From Chloroflexota bacterium (GTDB lineage Bacteria; Chloroflexota; Dormibacteria; CF-121): a stretch of DNA of 5,236 nucleotides. Positions 1-5,044 of the stretch are shown here, piece after piece. A program made the translations under genes and the position numbers. Position 1 is the stretch's first letter, and each line of letters begins with the position of its first letter. The stretch lies in the NCBI GenBank assembly GCA_005889395.1, contig VBFX01000233.1:1-5236 (forward strand), in the 5' to 3' direction. The notes under the pieces are model-generated. The model made no database searches and was not told where the DNA came from. It worked only from the letters and a program-made list of their open reading frames with translations.

Positions 1-1098
1 TTGCGGGGTTTTGGCAGAATCTCCCTCCCCCGATTGCGGGGGAGGGTTGGGGTGCGGGTCCTCCACGGTCGGCTTGATATCGATCCTCCATCCGGTCAGC
101 TTGGCCGCCAGGCGGGCGTTCTGCCCGTCCTTGCCGATCGCGAGGGAGAGCTGGTTCTCCGGCACGTGGGCGGTGGCGGTCCGTGATTCCTTATCGATGT
201 CGACGCTCAGCACCTGAGCCGGGCTGAGCGCGTTGGCCACCAGCTGGGCGGGATCGTCGGCCCAGGGGATGATATCGACGCGCTCCGACCCCAGTTCGCC
301 GACGACGCTGCGGATGCGGACCCCACGGGGACCGACACAGGCGCCGACTGGATCGATGCCCTCCTGGTTGGCCGAGACGGCGACCTTGGTGCGGACTCCG
401 GGCTCGCGCGCCAGTGCCCGGATGACGACGGCGCCGGACGTCAGCTCCGGGATCTCGAATTCGAGCAGGCGGCGGACCAACGCCTTGTGGGCTCGCGACA
501 CCACCACCTGCGCCCCGCGGCTTCGCTTGCGCTCCTCGAGCAAGAGGACCTTGAGGTGCTGGCCGGTGCGGATCGTTTCGCCCGGAATCTGTTCTTCCGG
601 CGGCAGCACGCCCTCCGCCTTGCCCAACTCGAGGTAGATCGTGTGTCCTTCGGGACGCTCCACGATCCGCTCGACGATGCCGCTCACCATCTCGCCTTTG
701 TGCTCGAGCACGTCCTTGAGCACCTGGTCCTTCTCGGCATCCCGCAGCCGTTGGAAGACGACCTGCTTGCTGATCTGGGCCGCCAGGCGAGCAAAATCCT
801 CGGTTGGCAGGGGAACGTCGACCAGGTCGCCCAGCGACGCGGGCCCCTGCTTGACGGCATCCTCGAGGCTGATCTCCATCGCCGCGTCCGATACCGTCTG
901 GACCACCCGGCGCCGGCCGAAAATGGCGATCTGCGCGGTGTCCGGGTCGACATGCACGCGGATGTTTTCCATCGGATTGAAGGCGCGCCGGTAGGCAGTG
1001 GCCAACGCGGTTTCCATCAGGCTCAGCAGCGATTGCTTGGAGATGCCCTTCTCCTCCTGGACCTGGTCGAGCGCCTTGAGGAAGTCTGATTTCAGCAT
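1..1098 (-). CDS. nusA: Transcription termination/antitermination factor NusA (3' end outside window)
   Basis: NusA binds RNA polymerase and nascent RNA in the cytoplasm, modulating pausing, intrinsic termination and antitermination. The minus-strand frame from ATG at 1098 is open for 366 codons to the window edge without a stop. Visible in order: an N-terminal polymerase-binding domain (about residues 1-125, starting MLKSDFLKALDQVQEEKGIS), an S1 domain (about 135-202, with YLELGKAEGVLP), KH1 (about 225-295, with DPVGACVGPRGVRIRSVV and DIIPW) and KH2 (about 300-342, with PENQLSLAIGKDGQNARLAA and GWRIDIK). The ATG shares one base with the rimP stop (TGATG) and has no clear Shine-Dalgarno sequence, so translation is probably coupled to rimP. 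After KH2 the frame enters a dispersed palindromic repeat, read as PHPNPPPQSGEG at residues 348-359. The protein is nearly full length for a NusA without acidic repeats. The identification is secure; the true C-terminus is not visible. Confidence 0.96.
   Translation of the reverse strand, partial: MLKSDFLKALDQVQEEKGISKQSLLSLMETALATAYRRAFNPMENIRVHVDPDTAQIAIFGRRRVVQTVSDAAMEISLEDAVKQGPASLGDLVDVPLPTEDFARLAAQISKQVVFQRLRDAEKDQVLKDVLEHKGEMVSGIVERIVERPEGHTIYLELGKAEGVLPPEEQIPGETIRTGQHLKVLLLEERKRSRGAQVVVSRAHKALVRRLLEFEIPELTSGAVVIRALAREPGVRTKVAVSANQEGIDPVGACVGPRGVRIRSVVGELGSERVDIIPWADDPAQLVANALSPAQVLSVDIDKESRTATAHVPENQLSLAIGKDGQNARLAAKLTGWRIDIKPTVEDPHPNPPPQSGEGDSAKTPQ
23..58 (-). repeat. Palindromic GC-rich repeat, copy A (inside nusA frame)
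   Basis: Positions 23-32 and 37-46 form a perfect 10-bp inverted repeat (ccctcccccg / cgggggaggg) around the loop attg. On the plus strand a G-rich tail continues to 58. The same layout occurs at 3903-3934 and 5049-5083, in the same orientation. This copy lies in frame within the 3' end of nusA and does not interrupt it. The element resembles the dispersed intergenic REP-like palindromes found in many GC-rich genomes; that family assignment is an inference from its shape. Confidence 0.75.
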
Positions 1099-1586
1099 CA
1101 GTGCCGTGACAGATCGACCGCCAGCCGGGAGGACACGATATCCACCAGCGGGATCGCGACCGTTCTCAGGTGCTTCCCCTCCCCGAGCTGCAGCTCGATC
1201 ATGTCGTCGGAGACCGCGGTGAGCCGTCCTTCGGCAACCTGCTCGCTATCGCCCACACCGTAGCGGACATTGGCGCGCCGGCCGATGAAGCGCCGGTACT
1301 CCTCGAGGTTGCGCAGCGGACGCTCGGCGCCCGGCGAGGAAACCTCGAGCTCGTAGCGAGTGGGGAACGGATCGGCCTGGTCGAGCAGGGCGCTCAATGA
1401 TTTGCTGACGCGCTCGCAGTCATCGAGCGTCACACCCTCGGGCCGGTCGATCCGGACGCGGAGCGTCGTCGAGCCCCCACTGCCGGCGAGTACCAGGTCA
1501 TACAGCTCATAACCGAGGAAGCTGAGGGTGGGCAGGATCAACTCCCGGATCCGATCGAGCTGGTTCGTGGTTGACGGCGTCACCAC
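1098..1586 (-). CDS. rimP: Ribosome maturation factor RimP
   Basis: RimP is a small cytoplasmic protein needed for maturation of the 30S ribosomal subunit. This 162-residue frame has the usual family length and landmarks: an N-terminal helix and strand with LGYELYDLVL (about 24-33), LRVRIDRPEGVTLDDCERVS (42-61), the signature YELEVSSPGAERPL (78-91), then a C-terminal SH3-like domain (about 95-155) with RRFIGRRANVRY and EGRLTAVSDDMIELQL. The start is GTG at 1586, or the adjacent GTG at 1583. No other in-frame start occurs back to the secF stop, and no Shine-Dalgarno sequence precedes it. Immediately upstream are a hairpin with a T tract and a possible leader frame whose TAG shares a base with this GTG. 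The gene overlaps nusA by one base, giving the common rimP-nusA pair. The identification is strong; the exact start is less certain. Confidence 0.95.
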   Translation of the reverse strand: MVTPSTTNQLDRIRELILPTLSFLGYELYDLVLAGSGGSTTLRVRIDRPEGVTLDDCERVSKSLSALLDQADPFPTRYELEVSSPGAERPLRNLEEYRRFIGRRANVRYGVGDSEQVAEGRLTAVSDDMIELQLGEGKHLRTVAIPLVDIVSSRLAVDLSRH

Positions 1587-1633
1587 TAAAAGAAAAAGGG
1601 CCGACGGCCCCGCATTGCAAAGTTCGTATTCAC
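1586..1633 (-). CDS. Possible 15-codon leader peptide before rimP
   Basis: A short frame from GTG at 1633 to TAG at 1588-1586 reads MNTNFAMRGRRPFFF, with GTG counted as M. Its coding sequence spans the terminator-like hairpin and T tract, and its stop shares one base with the rimP GTG (TAGTG). The start lies nine bases after a TATACT hexamer, so it could be a leaderless or nearly leaderless start. An internal ATG at 1615 could also serve. No Shine-Dalgarno sequence is seen. A frame this short can arise by chance; the precise stop/start overlap and the position over the hairpin are the only arguments for it. No function is recognised. Confidence 0.25.
   Translation of the reverse strand: MNTNFAMRGRRPFFF
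1588..1610 (-). terminator. Intrinsic terminator after secF / possible rimP attenuator
   Basis: On the minus strand GGGCC (1610-1606), loop GTC and GGCCC (1602-1598) form a five-pair all-GC stem, followed directly by TTTTTCTTTT (1597-1588). This is the layout of a Rho-independent terminator. It lies 46 bases after the secF stop and ends one base before the rimP GTG. It can therefore end the secDF transcript and would also lie in the leader of any transcript that starts upstream and continues into rimP-nusA. The stem is short, so its efficiency may depend on a factor such as NusA. Confidence 0.7.
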
Positions 1634-1642
1634 TTGGCCCTG

Positions 1643-1648
1643 AGTATA
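1643..1648 (-). promoter_or_regulatory. Candidate -10 element upstream of rimP-nusA
   Basis: TATACT on the minus strand matches the TATAAT consensus at five of six positions and is preceded by CC, as is the hexamer before secD. The best -35-like match is TCGACC (1669-1664), four of six to TTGACA with a short 15-base spacer, inside the end of secF. Initiation here would give a leader of about 50 bases running through the hairpin before rimP. Position and shared octamer support the call; no transcript evidence is available. Confidence 0.4.
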
Positions 1649-1655
1649 GGACTCC

Positions 1656-2525
1656 TTATCGTGGGTCGAGCCGCCTCCAGACCACGAGCAGAGGGCTCGC
1701 ATTGAAGATCGACGAATAGGTTCCGCTGACGATGCCAATCAGCAGCGCCAAGGTGAAGCCCTTGATGTTTTGGGGGGAGATCAGGAAGAGCGCGACGAGC
1801 ACGAAGACGACCGTCATCGACGTGTTTACCGATCGCGCGAGCGATTGGATGATGCTGAGGTTGACGTTTTGCTCGAAGGTGAGGCGGCTCGCCTGCCGCA
1901 GGTTCTCGCGGATCCGGTCGAAGATGACGATCGTGTCGTGGACCGAGAAGCCGATCACGGTGAGCACGGCCGTGACGAAAAGGGTATTGATCTCGCCGAG
2001 TGGCAGATTGAAGACCTTGCCCAGAATCGAGTAGATGCCGGTCAGGACAAAGACGTCATGCAGCAGCGCCAGGATGGCGCAGATCGCGAACTTGTAGTTG
2101 AACCGGATGCTGAGGTAGATGACGATCAGGATGGAGGCGATTGCGATCAGCCCACCGGCACCCACGACCAGTTCCCTGGCGATGGTCGGTCCGACCTGGG
2201 CATAGCTCGACCGGGATGGGTCGAGCGGGAACTTCTTGGCGAGGTCGGCGCGGATGGTGGTCTCCTGCGCCGAGGACAGCGGCTTGGTCGTGATCAGGAC
2301 GCCGTTCGGGCCGGCCTGTTGCACCGTCGCCTCGACATTGAAGGTGTCCATCTCTTTCTGAACCGTCGTCGCCTGGACGGGCCGCGTGAAGGCCAGGTTG
2401 TACTGGTCGCCCCCGGCGAAGTCGATCCCCAGCCGGAAGCCGAAAAATGCCATCGAGATGATCCCGGGCAGGATGATCGCTAGCGACAGGAGAAAGTACC
2501 AGTTGCGGCGTCCGACGATGTCCAT
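1656..2525 (-). CDS. secF: Protein translocase subunit SecF
   Basis: SecF pairs with SecD in the cytoplasmic membrane and uses the proton gradient to help pull exported proteins through SecYEG. This intact 289-residue protein has TM1 (about 10-30), the GIDFAGG motif (33-39), an extracytoplasmic P4 domain (about 40-115) ending in VGPTIARELV (111-120), and five further membrane segments between about 121 and 283. Conserved motifs include ALLHDVFVLTGIYSILG (153-169), IGFSVHDTIVIFDRIREN (191-208) and IKGFTLALLIGIVSGTYSSI (254-273). ATG at 2525 lies 11 bases after the secD stop. A GAGGG Shine-Dalgarno sequence (2538-2534) overlaps that stop codon, pointing to an operon and coupled translation with secD. 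The last residues, RRLDPR, precede TAA at 1658-1656. The length is slightly under that of E. coli SecF and normal for the family. Confidence 0.97.
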   Translation of the reverse strand: MDIVGRRNWYFLLSLAIILPGIISMAFFGFRLGIDFAGGDQYNLAFTRPVQATTVQKEMDTFNVEATVQQAGPNGVLITTKPLSSAQETTIRADLAKKFPLDPSRSSYAQVGPTIARELVVGAGGLIAIASILIVIYLSIRFNYKFAICAILALLHDVFVLTGIYSILGKVFNLPLGEINTLFVTAVLTVIGFSVHDTIVIFDRIRENLRQASRLTFEQNVNLSIIQSLARSVNTSMTVVFVLVALFLISPQNIKGFTLALLIGIVSGTYSSIFNASPLLVVWRRLDPR

Positions 2526-2536
2526 CTAGTTCGCCC

Positions 2537-3849
2537 TCACGCGGCCTTCGGTGCCTGCACGCCGTAGAAGGCCAGGCGGCGGGCCGGCCGGAGTCCGGCA
2601 ACGATCTGCAGGAATTGCTGGGTGGTGACGACGGCGGAGAACATGCTGACCGCGACGCCAATCGCCAGCGTGATGGCAAAACCCTTGATGAGCGGAGCGC
2701 CGAAGAAATAGAGGACGAAGCAGGTGATCAGCGTCGAGATGTTCGAGTCGCGGATCGCCGGCCAGGCGCGATGGACACCGGCTTCCATGGCGGCTCCCAG
2801 GGTCCGACCCCCTCGCAGCTCTTCCTTGACGCGCTCGAAGATCAGCACGTTGGCGTCGACCGCCATTCCGACCGAGAGGATGAAGCCGGTGAGGCCGGCC
2901 AGCGTGAGGGTGATGCCGAAGAACTTGAAGATCGCCAGCACGATCGCCCCGTAGAGCAGCAGCGCGAGGCTGGCCACCACGCCCGGGAGCCGGTAGTAGA
3001 GGAGCATGAAGAGGATGACGATGGCCAGCCCGAAGGCGCCGGCCAGCAGGCTCAGCTTGACGGTCGAGGCGCCCAGGGTGGCGCCAACTTCGGTCGCCGA
3101 GGCGAGCGAGACCGTGCCCGGCAAGGCACCCGAGTTCAGCTGGATGGCCAGCGCCTGAGCACTGGCCGCCGTGAACCCACCGGTGATAACGCCGCTGCCA
3201 CCGCAGATCTCGCTGATGATGTTCGCGTCTTGGACCAGGTCCTTGTCGATGAAGATCGCCAGCATATTCTGCGGGTCACCCTGCGGATGGGTGACGCGGT
3301 CCCGGGTGAAGGCACAGAACATGTCGCTGCCTTTCGAGTTGAAGGAGATCGACACGTCGGGTTGGTTCGTACTCGGGTCCGTCGAACGGCTCGCATTGGT
3401 GATCATGCTGCCATCGATGCCGGTGTACACCGGCTTGTAGCCGGGATGCTTCTGGGCAGCCGTCGGGTCGAGCTGCTGCAGGGTCGCAGCATCGGGCGTT
3501 CCAGGCTCCCACTTCCAGATCGTCAGGTACGACGTCTTGCCCAGGATCGCTTTGGCCTGCTCCAGGTTGACGCCGGGAAGCTCGACGATGATCCGATTCT
3601 CGCCCTCAGGCCGGACGACCGATTCCGCGTAGCCGCTGCTGTCGACCCGGCGCTCGATGATCGCGACCGGTGGACGTAGACCTGCTGCTCGAAGCCCAGG
3701 AATGGGATGGAAAGCGTCGGAACGCCGCGGATGGTGCCGGTCAACGGCTGATTGGTCGCCAGCCGGTATACATAGGCGAACCCGTCGATGAAGAGGGCGA
3801 TCACGGCAACGACGGCAATCAGTGCCAGGAGTCGACGATCGACGCGCAT
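2537..3849 (-). CDS. secD: Protein translocase subunit SecD, reading frame disrupted
   Basis: SecD is the larger SecYEG-associated membrane partner of SecF. The N-terminal piece starts at ATG 3849 and gives MRVDRRLLALIAVVAVIALF, a membrane segment, then an extracytoplasmic stretch to GFEQQVYVH (codon 60, ending at 3670). Homology then continues in another frame from about 3667 (VAIIERRVDSSGYAESVVRP) for 376 residues to TGA at 2539-2537. That part carries the rest of P1 with AIQLNSGALP, EVGATLG, and a C-terminal membrane domain with TGFILSVGMAVDANVLIFER, AWPAIRDSNISTLI and IKGFAITLAIGVAVSMFSAV. The G-L-D-L-x-G-G motif and surrounding P1 residues expected between the pieces are missing. The bracketed 1313 bases are not a multiple of three, and there is no ATG, GTG or TTG start in the second frame until 3430. 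About 436 codons are visible, against 450-600 for most SecD proteins. It is either a damaged gene or an assembly error. No Shine-Dalgarno sequence precedes the ATG. Confidence 0.9.
3661..3672 (-). other. Frame-change and deletion junction in secD
   Basis: Reading CAC (3672-3670) as the last credible N-terminal codon, the N-terminal frame goes on as RSRSSSAGSTAAAT, which has no SecD character. The SecD-like reading VAIIERRVD starts at GTC 3667-3665 in a different frame. No slippery heptamer is visible here, and expected protein sequence is missing. A deletion or misassembly therefore fits better than programmed frameshifting. Confidence 0.75.
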
Positions 3850-3857
3850 GCGAGGGA

Positions 3858-3863
3858 AGTATA
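3858..3863 (-). promoter_or_regulatory. Candidate -10 element for a leaderless secD transcript
   Basis: TATACT on the minus strand ends eight bases before the A of the secD ATG. At normal -10 spacing, transcription would start at or next to the start codon. This fits the lack of a Shine-Dalgarno sequence before secD. No good -35 is present: TTAAGA (3889-3884) matches four of six bases but with a 20-base spacer. The preceding CC makes the octamer CCTATACT identical to that upstream of rimP. Confidence 0.45.
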
Positions 3864-3902
3864 GGTGAGGCCCGATGAGAAACTCTTAACGCGTTGTGTT
3901 CG

Positions 3903-3937
3903 CTCTCCCCGCTTGCGGGGAGGGCAGGGTGGGGCCC
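3903..3937 (-). repeat. Palindromic GC-rich repeat, copy B (between tgt and secD)
   Basis: An inverted repeat at 3905-3912 and 3915-3922 (ctccccgc / gcggggag) is extended by one wobble pair and one further pair. A G-rich tail gcagggtgggg follows on the plus strand. It begins directly after the tgt stop and fills about 40% of the 88-base tgt-secD gap. There is no T tract on either side of the stem, so it does not look like a standard intrinsic terminator. Orientation and tail match the other two copies. Confidence 0.75.
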
Positions 3938-5044
3938 TCAGGGCAACGCCGCGAGCGCCCATTGATCACGCAGTGACGTGATCGTCTTCGCCAGCCCACC
4001 GCTCCCGATGGCCTGCCGGATCTCCGTGACCAGGCGCACGAGCACCCGAAGGTTGTGGATCGATGCCAGCCGGTGGCCCAGAATTTCGCCTGCAATGAAA
4101 AGGTGCCGCAGGTAGGCGCGTGAAAAACGCTGGCACGTGTAGCAGTCGCATCCCTGGTCTGGCGGGCCGCTGTCGTCGATGAAGCGGCGATTACGGAGGT
4201 TGATGCGGCCGCCGCGCGTCAGGATCGAACCGTTGCGGGCAATCCGGGTGGGCAGCACGCAATCGAACATGTCGACCCCGCGGGCGATCGCCTCGATCAG
4301 GTCGCCGGGTGTGCCCACACCCATGAGATAACGCGGGCGATCGCGTGGTAGCACGGCCGTCTGCAGGAAGAGCAACCGGTACGTGACCGACTTCGGCTCC
4401 CCCAGGCTCAATCCACCGATGCCGAAGCCATCGAACGGCTGTTGGGCGAGGACCGCGGCACTTTCTCGTCGAAGCCCATCGTCGAACCCGCCCTGGACGA
4501 TCCCAAAACGAAGCTGACCGGGAGCCGCTTCGGCGGCGAGGCAGCGGACCGCCCAGCGATGAGTGCGCTCCATCGCCGCACGAGCCATTTCGGCGGTTGC
4601 CGGCCATGAGACCGGCTGGTCGAACACCATCGCGATATCCGATCCAAGGTCCCGCTGGATCGCCATCACCGACTCGGGCGTGAAACGCTGCTCGCTGCCG
4701 TCGAGATGCGAGCGGAAGATGGCGCCGTCATCGCTCACCTTTACCAGGTGGTCCAGGCTGAAAACCTGAAATCCTCCGCTGTCCGTCAGGATCGCGCCGT
4801 CCCAACCCATGAAGCGGTGGAGGCCTCCAAGGCTTTTGATCCGCTCGGCGCCGGGCCGCAGCGCCAGATGGTAGGTGTTGGCAAGCAGCACCTGGGCGCC
4901 CAGGTCGTGAACCTCTTGTGGCGTGAGCGCTTTGACGGTCGCCTGGGTGCCGACGGGCATGAAGGCCGGCGTCTCGATCAAGCCGTGAGCGGTCTGCAGG
5001 CGCCCGCGTCGCGCGCCCTCCTCCTCCGCCAGCAGCTCGAACAT
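3938..5044 (-). CDS. tgt: tRNA-guanine transglycosylase (Tgt)
   Basis: Tgt exchanges guanine-34 of GU(N)-anticodon tRNAs for preQ1, a key step in queuosine synthesis in the cytoplasm. This complete 368-residue protein shows the family landmarks: ANTYHLALRPG (55-65), LTDSGGFQVFSL (86-97) with Asp88, GIVQGG (181-186), GIGGLSLGE (208-216), YLMGVGTP (239-246), and GVDMFDCVLPTR (256-267) with the probable nucleophile Asp261. The zinc site is Cys299, Cys301, Cys304 and His330 (CDCYTC and SIHNLR). ATG at 5044 shares one base with the queA stop (TAATG). A strong GGAGG lies five bases upstream within the 3' arm of a repeat hairpin. QueA acts on the Tgt product, so the gene pair shares a pathway. One unusual point is FDQP at 141-144, where family members usually have Asp-Glu-Cys after Phe. 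Confidence 0.97.
   Translation of the reverse strand: MFELLAEEEGARRGRLQTAHGLIETPAFMPVGTQATVKALTPQEVHDLGAQVLLANTYHLALRPGAERIKSLGGLHRFMGWDGAILTDSGGFQVFSLDHLVKVSDDGAIFRSHLDGSEQRFTPESVMAIQRDLGSDIAMVFDQPVSWPATAEMARAAMERTHRWAVRCLAAEAAPGQLRFGIVQGGFDDGLRRESAAVLAQQPFDGFGIGGLSLGEPKSVTYRLLFLQTAVLPRDRPRYLMGVGTPGDLIEAIARGVDMFDCVLPTRIARNGSILTRGGRINLRNRRFIDDSGPPDQGCDCYTCQRFSRAYLRHLFIAGEILGHRLASIHNLRVLVRLVTEIRQAIGSGGLAKTITSLRDQWALAALP

Noticed and set aside
1586..1658. SecF-RimP fusion by stop readthrough, since both frames are the same and open between TAA and GTG
   Set aside because: SecF ends normally with charged residues, and a terminator-like hairpin separates the genes. Fusing a membrane protein to a ribosome maturation factor makes no functional sense, and a stop-free 24-codon gap is expected by chance in GC-rich DNA.
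2615..3679. A 354-codon plus-strand open frame opposite secD, and others opposite secF (1770-2483) and nusA (487-1089)
   Set aside because: They lie opposite conserved coding sequence. Their products are rich in Asp, Arg, Gly and Glu without any family motif, as expected for antisense frames in GC-rich DNA.
3661..3680. Programmed ribosomal frameshifting in secD
   Set aside because: There is no slippery heptamer at the junction, and conserved protein sequence is missing. Frameshifting alone would not restore a normal SecD.
3888..3895. Palindrome AACGCGTT upstream of secD as an operator
   Set aside because: An eight-base palindrome seen once is too little evidence for a binding site.
3903..3937. 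Repeat copy B as the intrinsic terminator of tgt
   Set aside because: The stem is good, but no T tract follows on the minus strand; the sequence after it is mixed.
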